DNA of 10,159 nucleotides from Spirochaetia bacterium (lineage in GTDB: Bacteria; Spirochaetota; Spirochaetia; Treponematales; Breznakiellaceae): the NCBI GenBank assembly GCA_025997655.1, contig BNUW01000090.1:1-10159 (forward strand), written 5' to 3'. A program made the translations under genes and the position numbers. Position 1 is the first letter of the stretch; each line of letters opens with the position of its first letter. This document shows positions 1-5,588 of the stretch, one piece after another. The notes under the pieces are model-generated. The model saw nothing but the letters and a program-made list of their open reading frames with translations. It had not been told where the DNA came from and searched no databases.

Positions 1-154
1 GTGCGCCAAACCCATCTCCGCGAACCGGATGCGGCTTTTTAATACTCTGTTGAAGGATAATAACCTTTATCCGGGATGAGGGTTTACGGTATTCTACCGG
101 TACTTCAATTTTGCCGTCCTCAAGGACCATCGTTTCGAATTCTGTCGCATACAT
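1..154 (-). CDS. Small antitoxin-like protein, N-terminal part (runs off left edge)
   Basis: Reading leftward from an ATG at 154-152, the frame is open to the window edge and gives 51 codons. The start is MYATEFETMVLEDGKIEVPV and the fragment ends near GDGFGA. An AAGGGG ribosome-binding site lies about 6 nt upstream of the ATG on the minus strand. The pattern MxATEFxxxVxDGxIxVPxxYR followed by a KVIIL strand resembles short antitoxins that precede PIN- or RelE-type toxin genes in spirochaetes and cyanobacteria. That is recognition from memory, and the partner would lie outside the window. The gene is divergent from the protease array. The reading frame is well supported; the antitoxin call is tentative. 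Confidence 0.6.
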   Translation of the reverse strand, partial: MYATEFETMVLEDGKIEVPVEYRKPSSRIKVIILQQSIKKPHPVRGDGFGA

Positions 155-240
155 ACCGAACCCCTTGTTTTTATAGTAGTTTGTTTATGGGGAAATTGCA
201 AGGAGATATGCCCGATCCGGCTTCTTCTTTCTATAAAAGT

Positions 241-271
241 TAGGTAATTATTTAGATTGACAACTTACCTA
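241..271. promoter_or_regulatory. Inverted repeat flanking the -35 box, possible operator
   Basis: TAGGTAA at 241-247 is the exact inverse of TTACCTA at 265-271, with 17 bp between them and arm centres about 24 bp apart. The -35 hexamer (257-262) lies between the arms, and the right arm lies in the promoter spacer. Further TAGGTA-type half-sites follow at 294-300 (TAGGTAT) and 307-312 (ATACCT), around and after the predicted start of transcription. Several copies of one half-site around a promoter suggest binding of a dimeric regulator. No regulator gene is visible in the window. Confidence 0.45.
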
Positions 272-285
272 TGGTATAATATACT
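257..285 (+). promoter_or_regulatory. Sigma-70-type promoter for the protease array
   Basis: A perfect TTGACA at 257-262 is followed by a 17-bp spacer and TATACT at 280-285, which matches five of six consensus bases. An overlapping extended -10 (TGGTATAAT, 272-280) could also serve. Transcription would begin near 291-292 and leave a leader of about 140 nt before the first protease gene. This is the best promoter I can see in the window, and the downstream genes are closely spaced, so it may drive the whole array. Confidence 0.65.
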
Positions 286-309
286 CCTTAAAGTAGGTAT
301 TTTCTTATA

Positions 310-328
310 CCTTAGTAATTTACTAGGG
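310..328. promoter_or_regulatory. Near-perfect palindrome in the leader
   Basis: CC-T-TAGTAA-T-TTACTA-G-GG is symmetric around position 319, with a single non-matching pair. It starts about 18 nt after the predicted transcription start. As DNA it looks like a repressor or activator site. As RNA it could form a short AT-rich hairpin, but no T-run follows, so it is not an intrinsic terminator. Confidence 0.4.
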
Positions 329-391
329 TTTATTATATGACCATATTTCAGAAAATCAGAAAACAAGCAGTTTTGGGGAGGAAGTACGAAA

Positions 392-436
392 ATGGCGGGT
401 AGTGTCCATCAGCACTATAAAGAGAGGGTACAATGA
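392..436 (+). CDS. Putative 14-aa leader peptide coupled to the first protease gene
   Basis: The ORF encodes MAGSVHQHYKERVQ and stops with TGA at 434-436. It overlaps the ATG of the LRR-caspase gene (433) in an ATGA arrangement typical of translational coupling. A strong GGGGAGGA ribosome-binding site sits at 375-382, 9 nt before its start. This site is better than the GAGG (424-427) directly serving the protease gene. The peptide is polar and basic with no signal sequence, and nothing in its composition suggests amino-acid attenuation. It may be a regulatory upstream ORF or a chance frame; position and ribosome-binding site are the only evidence. Confidence 0.4.
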   Translation: MAGSVHQHYKERVQ

Positions 437-1857
437 TTGGCAGACAATATTCTGTGAAGTGCGCTATTTTTGGGGTAGTTTTCATGATTTTACCCTTCCT
501 GGCAAACGCCCAGGCCAAATATGCCCTGGTTATCGGCAATGGGGCGTATACCGAGGGCGCTCCGCTTAAAAACGCGGTGAATGATGCCAATGACATTACT
601 GCCGCTTTACAGGGACTAGGTTTTACCGTTGATAAGCTGTTGAATGCCAGCCTTAACCAAATGGAAGATGCTGCGGTACGGCTTAAAAACAGGCTTTCAG
701 TATCGACAGATTCCTACGGTTTCTTTTTTTATGCGGGTCATGGTGTACAGGCAGACGGTATTAACTACCTTTTACCCGTGGATGCAAGAATTCCCGAAAA
801 GAGCTTTTTGAAAACAAAGGCGTTTGCCATCCAGCCCATTCTCGACATGCTCAACGATTCCGGGAATGCACTGAATGTTATCGTGCTGGATGCCTGCCGT
901 GATCTGCCTATGGCATGGAGCCGTAGTGTTGACCGGGGGCTTTCTGTAGTCAGCCGCCAGCCTGCAAAAAGCATAATCATGTATGCAACAGCCGCCGGCA
1001 AAACTGCCAGTGACGGAACCGGCAGGAATGGTCTGTTCACCCAGCATCTTTTAACCAATCTTAAAACGCCGGGTTTGGATGTAAAGGAAGTTTTCAACCG
1101 TACCGGTGAGGCTGTTGCAAATGCAAGCAATTACACACAACTTCCTGCAATATATCTTTCTTTTTATGGAACGGCATATCTGGGGAACGCTGCGAACGTA
1201 AAAGATTTTCAATGGAGAGAAGAACGAGGCACCGTAACTATCACCGGTTATACAGGAAGTGTAAAAGACATCTTTATACCCACACGTATTGATGGTATGC
1301 CGGTTACCGGTATTGGAGCCAGTGCATTTTATGACATTCAATTAGCAAGCGTTATTTTACCGAATGGTATTACTTTCATTGGGGAGGACTCCTTTGCTGA
1401 CAATAACCTAACAAGCGTTACTCTACCGTATAGTGTTTCTTCTATTGGCGGCGGAGCGTTTCATAGCAATAAAAAATTAACATCTATTGCGGTTGACCCA
1501 CAAAATCAATATTATACAATTGTTGACGGCATTCTATATAACAAAAACCGGACCAAACTTCATACCGTGCCGGCTGGAAAACATCTATCTGCTTATACTA
1601 TACCAAATAGCGTTACTTCCATTGAAGCACATGCTTTTTGTGATAATTACCTAACAAGCATTACTATACCAAACAGTGTTACTTCTATAGGGGCTCATGC
1701 TTTTTGTAGGAATCAACTAACGAGTTTTTACATACCGAACAGCGTTTCTTTTATCGGTTACATGGCATTTGACGATGATTTTAACGATTTCTATGATAAC
1801 AATAGAAAAAGAGCAGGAACCTACTCATGGAATGGCAGTAGATGGAGTTACAGATAG
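433..1857 (+). CDS. Secreted caspase-like (C14) protease with BspA-type leucine-rich repeats
   Basis: This 474-aa protein has an N-terminal signal peptide (about residues 1-26, ending LANA before QAKYA). A caspase/metacaspase-fold C14 domain (about 28-251) follows. It opens with KYALVIGNGAY and carries the catalytic pair His103 (YAGHGVQ) and Cys155 (VLDACRD). From about 265 to 446 there are BspA-type LRRs with the IPNSVTSIGxxAF signature, and the protein ends in a Trp/Tyr-rich tail (GTYSWNGSRWSYR). The family cuts after basic or acidic residues depending on subgroup, and specificity cannot be read here. LRRs of this type are usually surface exposed and bind host or matrix ligands, so a surface or periplasmic protease with a recognition module is likely. 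The start is set by the signal peptide and a GAGG site 5 nt upstream. The gene's 3' end carries the ribosome-binding site of the ccdA-like gene. Outside the signal peptide, the only cysteines besides Cys155 are Cys403 and Cys425, both in the LRRs. Confidence 0.9.
   Translation: MIGRQYSVKCAIFGVVFMILPFLANAQAKYALVIGNGAYTEGAPLKNAVNDANDITAALQGLGFTVDKLLNASLNQMEDAAVRLKNRLSVSTDSYGFFFYAGHGVQADGINYLLPVDARIPEKSFLKTKAFAIQPILDMLNDSGNALNVIVLDACRDLPMAWSRSVDRGLSVVSRQPAKSIIMYATAAGKTASDGTGRNGLFTQHLLTNLKTPGLDVKEVFNRTGEAVANASNYTQLPAIYLSFYGTAYLGNAANVKDFQWREERGTVTITGYTGSVKDIFIPTRIDGMPVTGIGASAFYDIQLASVILPNGITFIGEDSFADNNLTSVTLPYSVSSIGGGAFHSNKKLTSIAVDPQNQYYTIVDGILYNKNRTKLHTVPAGKHLSAYTIPNSVTSIEAHAFCDNYLTSITIPNSVTSIGAHAFCRNQLTSFYIPNSVSFIGYMAFDDDFNDFYDNNRKRAGTYSWNGSRWSYR
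1597..1770 (+). repeat. Tandem 66-bp repeats encoding 22-aa LRR units
   Basis: Two full units (1597-1662 and 1663-1728) and a partial third (from 1729) encode TIPNSVTSIEAHAF-, TIPNSVTSIGAHAF- and YIPNSVSFIGYMAF-type repeats. Units one and two are close at the DNA level, including a shared CATGCTTTTTGT block. This suggests recent expansion. More diverged units lie upstream, from about 1318. Confidence 0.75.
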
Positions 1858-1858
1858 T

Positions 1859-2854
1859 ATGAATGAATTATCAGTCTTACTTGCATTTGCTGCAGGAATA
1901 TGTTCATTTCTCTCACCCTGTTGTCTCCCGCTTATACCATCGTATCTATCCTTTATCGGCGGCGCCAGTATAGAGAACATTCAATCTCAAAAAAACCGTC
2001 TTGTAATAAAAACCACGAGCTTTATTCTGGGTTTCACCGTAGTGTTTATGGTTTTAAGCATACTGTTAGCGACAACTTTCTCGATTATTGGAAATATAGG
2101 TACGTATATCAACCGGGCAGCGGGAATTATCGTTATTGCGATGGGGATTAATATTTTTTTTGATGTTACTGCCAGGGTTAAGAATCTCGTGTTAAAGAAA
2201 AAATCACCGGAGCCATCATTTGTCTGTGAGGGCTGTGAAGATACCTTTGAAAAACGCTACAAGTCAAAGAAAACTCCTAAAGGTATCGTTGGCGCTTTTC
2301 TTATCGGAGCAGCTTTTGCCGTTGGATGGACACCCTGTGTGGGGCCTGTTCTGGGCAGTATTCTGTTTCTTGCAGGTCAGAGCGGAAGCACTATGAGCGC
2401 TATTCTCTATCTTTTTGTGTATTCCATGGGCCTGGGACTGCCGTTTCTGTGTATGGCTATCTTTTTTGAAAAGGCTTTTGAGTATATTGCCAAAACTATG
2501 AAATATAAAGGGGTGATACAAAAGGTAAGCGGCATCCTCCTTATAGGCATAGGTTTGCTTATTTATTGGGGACGTTTCCAAACATTAAACATCCTTATTC
2601 AAAAGTGGCAGTATCGTTTTATCGATTGGGCGGCAGCAGGCGGCCGTATGGTTCAATTGCTGCCTGCCGGTATTGCAATGATCATTACCCTGTTTCTCAT
2701 TGGTATCCGTCTTTTATATAAAAAACCGGTTTTTTGCTTGAAGGCTGCAATACCCTGTGTGATTTTTATAGTTATTGCTTTGCTTCAAACAATCGGATTG
2801 ATTGATAGCGCCGGTATTCTTGCAAATTGGTTTCTCTCTCTACAGAATTTGTAG
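1859..2854 (+). CDS. ccdA: CcdA/DsbD-type membrane thiol-disulfide electron carrier
   Basis: This 331-aa polytopic membrane protein passes electrons from cytoplasmic thioredoxin to exported thiol proteins. The two diagnostic cysteines are present: Cys21 in the first helix (FLSPCCLPLIPSYLSF) and Cys160 in the second half (VGWTPCVGP). Hydrophobic segments lie near 4-26, 52-78, 84-104, 143-175, 180-204 and 216-236. Two further segments near 267-285 and 295-312 exceed the usual six-helix CcdA length. A hydrophilic loop between the halves carries an unusual extra CxxC (Cys123, Cys126). I chose ATG 1859 over in-frame upstream starts because it gives the family N-terminus and lies 1 nt after the LRR-caspase stop. 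Its GGAG (1844-1847) lies inside that gene, so the two are probably translationally coupled. Its partner is the TlpA-like protein encoded next. Confidence 0.88.
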   Translation: MNELSVLLAFAAGICSFLSPCCLPLIPSYLSFIGGASIENIQSQKNRLVIKTTSFILGFTVVFMVLSILLATTFSIIGNIGTYINRAAGIIVIAMGINIFFDVTARVKNLVLKKKSPEPSFVCEGCEDTFEKRYKSKKTPKGIVGAFLIGAAFAVGWTPCVGPVLGSILFLAGQSGSTMSAILYLFVYSMGLGLPFLCMAIFFEKAFEYIAKTMKYKGVIQKVSGILLIGIGLLIYWGRFQTLNILIQKWQYRFIDWAAAGGRMVQLLPAGIAMIITLFLIGIRLLYKKPVFCLKAAIPCVIFIVIALLQTIGLIDSAGILANWFLSLQNL

Positions 2855-2866
2855 AGATAATTTTTT
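2837..2866 (+). terminator. Weak intrinsic terminator or attenuator after ccdA
   Basis: TCTCTAC (2837-2843) pairs with GTAGAGA (2851-2857) around a 7-nt loop. TAA and a run of six T (2861-2866) follow. The stem is only 7 bp with three G-C pairs and includes the ccdA stop codon. It may end a promoter-proximal transcript or reduce read-through into the tlpA-like gene 32 nt downstream. No separate promoter is evident between the two, so partial termination seems more likely than full separation. Confidence 0.5.
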
Positions 2867-2886
2867 GATGTAGTAAGGAGTTTTGT

Positions 2887-3444
2887 ATGAACAAGCGTTT
2901 TTTGGTTTATGGTTTTATCGCCTTTGTGTGTCTTCAATCAGTTGCGGCACAATCATCCGGTGCATCTATTCCGGCAAGTGTAGTGAGTGCTTTTCAAAAA
3001 GCAGGTATGCCGGTTTTGGAACAGAGTGCGGACCCTATTGACTTCACGGTTCCATTACTTAACGGTGGGACCCGGCAACTCAGCGCCCTGCGTGGGAAGG
3101 TGGTGATATTTAATATATGGGCCACATGGTGTCCGCCATGCAGGGCAGAAATGCCATCAATGGAAACACTGTATCAAAGATATAAAAACAAAGGACTCGA
3201 AATTCTGGCGGTTGATTCGGGAGAATCAGAGCGGGATGTGGCAAGATTCATCAAGCAAAACGGATTTACTTTTCCAATTGGACTTGATATAACCGACGAA
3301 ATTACCGCGCCCTATGGTACCGGGTATGTGCCGACTTCTTACATTATTGATAAACGGGGAAAAATAGTTTCTATTATCGTCGGAAGCAGGGATTGGGATA
3401 CGGAAAATGTTTACAAGGCTTTCGAGGCATTGCTGGCGCAATAA
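2887..3444 (+). CDS. TlpA/ResA-like periplasmic thioredoxin
   Basis: This 185-aa exported thiol-disulfide protein has a signal peptide of about 21 residues (ending VAA before QSSG). The thioredoxin fold spans about 50-185. The redox motif WCPPC is at 81-85, and the cis-proline is in the VPTSY segment (Pro149). An N-terminal DFTVPLLNGG strand precedes the motif, as in the AhpC/TSA-Redoxin type TlpA/ResA/CcmG group. Such proteins take electrons from CcdA and reduce disulfides of exported clients; ResA and CcmG act on apocytochrome c. No cytochrome maturation gene or CxxCH protein is visible here. The neighbours are instead cysteine proteases, so they are candidate clients by inference. An AAGGAG site lies 6 nt before the ATG. 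A 12-nt gap separates it from the TPR gene. Confidence 0.88.
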   Translation: MNKRFLVYGFIAFVCLQSVAAQSSGASIPASVVSAFQKAGMPVLEQSADPIDFTVPLLNGGTRQLSALRGKVVIFNIWATWCPPCRAEMPSMETLYQRYKNKGLEILAVDSGESERDVARFIKQNGFTFPIGLDITDEITAPYGTGYVPTSYIIDKRGKIVSIIVGSRDWDTENVYKAFEALLAQ

Positions 3445-3456
3445 AGGAAGGATTTT

Positions 3457-3873
3457 ATGAAAAGGGTGGTGGTTTTATTTTTTGTCGGTTTTCTCCTGTT
3501 GTTGGGAAATGGTTTATATGCTCAATCGAATCAAAAGAACGATGCACAAGCTTTAAACCAAAGTGCTATTGCACATTACAACAATGGAGATTATGAGAAA
3601 GCATTAACGGATCTTGAAGCTGCGTTAAGAATTGATCCGAACGATGCTGCCATAAAAAGGAACTACGAAATTATAAAAGAGAATATTGAATACGCAGCTG
3701 TTCAAAAAAAAGAACTGGCTATCGTCTTAAAAAATATCGGCATTGCGAATTATAACAATGGCGAGTATGACAAAGCCATAACGGATTTTGAGGCCGCATT
3801 GAAACTCGATCCGAATAACGCTGATATCAAACAGGAGCTTGAACGGGCGCGGAAGAAACGGGGAGCTAGATGA
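3457..3873 (+). CDS. Small exported TPR protein
   Basis: This 138-aa protein has a signal peptide (about 1-22, LYA before QSNQ) and two tetratricopeptide repeats (about 33-66 and 91-124). Each shows the NxGDY/EYxKAxxDxEAALxxDPNxA pattern. The repeats are separated by a charged helix (about 67-90), so the period is 58 aa rather than 34. The C-terminus is short and basic (RARKKRGAR). TPRs are protein-binding scaffolds, and a periplasmic TPR protein beside proteases and a thioredoxin could act as an assembly or adaptor factor, but no partner can be read from the sequence. A GGAAGGA ribosome-binding site lies 4 nt before the ATG, and the gene follows the tlpA-like gene by 12 nt. It has no lipobox cysteine, and no cysteine at all. 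Confidence 0.82.
   Translation: MKRVVVLFFVGFLLLLGNGLYAQSNQKNDAQALNQSAIAHYNNGDYEKALTDLEAALRIDPNDAAIKRNYEIIKENIEYAAVQKKELAIVLKNIGIANYNNGEYDKAITDFEAALKLDPNNADIKQELERARKKRGAR
3565..3831 (+). repeat. Internal DNA duplication encoding the two TPR units
   Basis: The stretches 3565-3657 and 3739-3831 are recognisably the same sequence at a 174-bp offset. Shared blocks are spaced identically, such as the AACAATGG block in front of the conserved Tyr codon and the GATCCGAA block at the end. This suggests that the two TPRs arose by duplication within the gene. Confidence 0.55.
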
Positions 3874-3887
3874 GAATCTTTGAGGAA

Positions 3888-3975
3888 TAAGGGGGTATTA
3901 CCATACTATGGCTAAGAAACATTTTCTTATAACACGATTCATTATCCTCATGGCAGTATTAGTATTGTTCCCCCT
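3888..3975 (+). repeat. 88-bp direct repeat, copy 1 (RBS plus signal peptide)
   Basis: This copy begins at the TAAGG of the ribosome-binding site and runs through the spacer and the first 22 codons of the RlpA-caspase gene. It matches 5501-5588 without gaps, with about 8 differences over 88 bp. Identity drops sharply after the CCCCCT block. The proteins share MAKKHFLIT and LVLFPL but are unrelated in the next domain, so the shared block is a moved 5' cassette. Confidence 0.85.
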
Positions 3976-5098
3976 CATCTTCCTGCCCGCACAAAGTAGC
4001 AATCCTGGTGTAGCTTTTAGGCAAGAAGGGATTGCCTCCTGGTATGGGATTGAATTTAATGGCAGACCCACGGGATCGGGTGAAATTTTCGATGCCGCTC
4101 TGTTTACTGCTGCCCACCCAACCTTACCTTTTGGAACTGTACTGACGGTAACCAACAAAATTAATAACAAAAAGGTTTCTGTACGGGTAAATGATCGCGG
4201 CCCCTTTGTGAGTACTAGGATTATCGATATTTCACGAGCGGCGGCGGAACAGCTTGATATGCTGGTTACTGGAACAGCGCCAGTGGTAATAGAAGCAGGT
4301 CCGGTGGGTCTGCAGCAACCATCAGTGCAACAATATCAGCCATCCCAACCAGTTCAGCAGCAACCTGTAATAATTAACAACACATCAGGGCTTGTAATGG
4401 TGCCAACTACCGGAAAAAAGAAGGCGCTTGTTATTGGAAACAGTAATTATCAACATCTCACCAGGTTATCGAATCCATCAAATGATGCAAAAGATATTAC
4501 CACCGTGTTACAGGCCGCAAATTATACGGTGTTTTCGGTATTCGATGGTGATTTAAAAACAATGGAAGCGCAAATTTCCAATTTCAATAAATCAATAACC
4601 AGCGGAGATACGGTACTTGTCTTTTATGCCGGCCATGGAGTACAAAATGGAGGCGAAAATTATTTGCTACCCATTGATCAAGATATAAGGACAAATGCAG
4701 AGCTCCGCCGGAAAGCATTTTCATTACAGGAAATCAGTGATAATCTGGAACATTCACCGGCGGCAAAAAGCATTATCATCCTTGATGCCTGTCGTAACAG
4801 TCCCTTGCCGGATAGGGGCGCTGAAAGAGGTCTTTCGGTAATTACAAAACAACCCCATGAATCGGTAGTAATATTCTCAACTGCTCCAAATACAACGGCA
4901 CAAGACGGCGCCGGGAGAAATTCTCCTTTCACACAGGTTTTGAAAGAAATCATGCTTGAAAATGCACCTATCATACAACTTATGCCAAAGCTAATACAAA
5001 AGGTACGTAGTATAACCGGCAATGAACAAACACCTTGGGTAAATTCAAACGCTTCAAATCTATTCAGCTTTTCAGGTGATACTTTTATGATGCAGTAG
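3908..5098 (+). CDS. RlpA-like glycan-cleaving domain fused to a caspase-like (C14) protease
   Basis: This 396-aa exported protein has a signal peptide (about 1-29, ending LPAQ). An RlpA-like double-psi beta-barrel (about 40-130) follows, opening with GIASWYG. It keeps the residues needed by lytic RlpA: Glu59 (TGSGEIFD), His70 (AAHPTLPFGT) and Asp96 (VNDRGPF). A Gln/Pro-rich linker (about 134-155) leads to a C14 domain (about 171-393) with KKALVIGNSNY, His243 (YAGHGVQ) and Cys295 (ILDACRN). RlpA enzymes cleave peptidoglycan strands lacking stem peptides, so this fusion would bring a protease to denuded glycan or septal wall. RlpA proteins normally carry a C-terminal SPOR domain; here the protease takes that place. 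Cys295 is the protein's only cysteine. The 5' end, including the ribosome-binding site, is a near copy of that of the gene at 5521. The domain calls are firm; the biological role is inferred. Confidence 0.9.
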   Translation: MAKKHFLITRFIILMAVLVLFPLIFLPAQSSNPGVAFRQEGIASWYGIEFNGRPTGSGEIFDAALFTAAHPTLPFGTVLTVTNKINNKKVSVRVNDRGPFVSTRIIDISRAAAEQLDMLVTGTAPVVIEAGPVGLQQPSVQQYQPSQPVQQQPVIINNTSGLVMVPTTGKKKALVIGNSNYQHLTRLSNPSNDAKDITTVLQAANYTVFSVFDGDLKTMEAQISNFNKSITSGDTVLVFYAGHGVQNGGENYLLPIDQDIRTNAELRRKAFSLQEISDNLEHSPAAKSIIILDACRNSPLPDRGAERGLSVITKQPHESVVIFSTAPNTTAQDGAGRNSPFTQVLKEIMLENAPIIQLMPKLIQKVRSITGNEQTPWVNSNASNLFSFSGDTFMMQ

Positions 5099-5198
5099 GT
5101 ATGAATGATGGTTTTTACCGCCGATCTTACCGGAGAAAAATATACCGGTCATTGCGCTGTTTAAGACAACGAAAGGAGAAAGAAAGATGAAGAGAAAG
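5097..5198 (+). repeat. Duplicated lipoprotein leader module, copy 1
   Basis: The spacer after the RlpA-caspase gene and the first codons of the next gene align with 8449-8551. Shared elements in order are a stop followed by GTAT, GGTTTTTACCG/GATTTTTACCG, TACCGG/AACCGG, AAAAATA, CGGTC/CGGCC, GCTGTT and AAAGGAG followed 8 nt later by ATGAAGA. Both copies precede lipoprotein genes of one family, so module and gene were copied together. An ACCGG/CCGGT inverted pair is present in this copy. No clear promoter was found in it. Confidence 0.7.
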
Positions 5199-5489
5199 AT
5201 TTTTGAATGGCTTGTCATCGCAGCAATCGTCATGGCATTTGTGGGATGTACAAGTACCCCCGAAGGAACGACGACGATCCGGATTAACGAGGCTGATTTC
5301 AAATCCGATGCTAATGGCATATTAACCATCAACAACTATACCAGTTTTGATGTCGCCATTTTCGCGGGAAAGATCGAACGGGGGAATTATCTCGGGGCCA
5401 TTAAAGCCGGTGGAGGCCGGAGTTTCGATATATCGAAACTTCCCAGCATGGGAAGAAGCCGATGCCTGGCACTATGTTTAGCCGTCTGA
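5187..5489 (+). CDS. Truncated lipoprotein of the ERG-FDI family
   Basis: This 100-aa ORF starts with a lipoprotein signal (MKRKIFEWLV..., lipobox AFVGC, Cys21). It then matches the opening of the lipoproteins at 7678 and 8543: LTINNYTSFDVAIFAG, ERGNYLG (64-70) and RSFDISKLPSM (78-88). After residue 88 (about nt 5450) similarity ends and an unrelated tail (GRSRCLALCLAV) follows. The paralogues continue for 170 to 285 more residues. In the +2 frame the same DNA reads KKPMPGTMFSRLKNKY and stops at 5501-5503, just before the next gene. The tail may therefore be the 3' end of another gene joined by deletion, or a frameshift product. The AAAGGAG site is intact, so a short lipoprotein may still be made; it could equally be a decaying pseudogene. 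Family function is unknown to me. Confidence 0.65.
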   Translation: MKRKIFEWLVIAAIVMAFVGCTSTPEGTTTIRINEADFKSDANGILTINNYTSFDVAIFAGKIERGNYLGAIKAGGGRSFDISKLPSMGRSRCLALCLAV

Positions 5490-5500
5490 AAAATAAATAC

Positions 5501-5588
5501 TAAGGAGGTATTACCACACTATGGCTAAGAAACATTTTCTTATAACGCAATTCAACATCCTCCTGTCAGTATTAGTATTGTTCCCCCT
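5501..5588 (+). repeat. 88-bp direct repeat, copy 2 (RBS plus signal peptide)
   Basis: This is the partner of 3888-3975 at a fixed offset of 1613 bp. It contains TAAGGAGG, the spacer and the first 22 codons of the PEGA/SH3 caspase gene. The ribosome-binding site in this copy (AAGGAGG) is closer to consensus than copy 1 (AAGGGGG), so this gene may be translated better. Confidence 0.85.

Noticed and set aside
201..243. Short plus-strand ORF (MPDPASSFYKS) after AAGGAG
   Set aside because: The RBS is only 2 nt from the ATG, the ORF lies upstream of the promoter and there is no other support.
257..280. TTGACA paired with TATAAT at 275-280
   Set aside because: The spacer would be only 12 bp; the same TTGACA pairs with TATACT at 280-285 with 17 bp. 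The TATAAT may still act as an extended -10.
765..1130. Minus-strand ORFs opposite the C14 domains (also 4678-5022 and 5944-6141)
   Set aside because: They lie antisense to conserved protease-coding sequence, have no RBS or family features, and recur only because the coding strands are paralogous.
1597..1770. Possible CRISPR-like array
   Set aside because: The repeats are contiguous, in frame and encode LRR units; there are no spacers.
1769..1858. Upstream in-frame start giving a 361-aa CcdA
   Set aside because: The extra 30 residues are polar, overlap the LRR-caspase tail and do not resemble a CcdA N-terminus; ATG 1859 fits the family and the local coupling.
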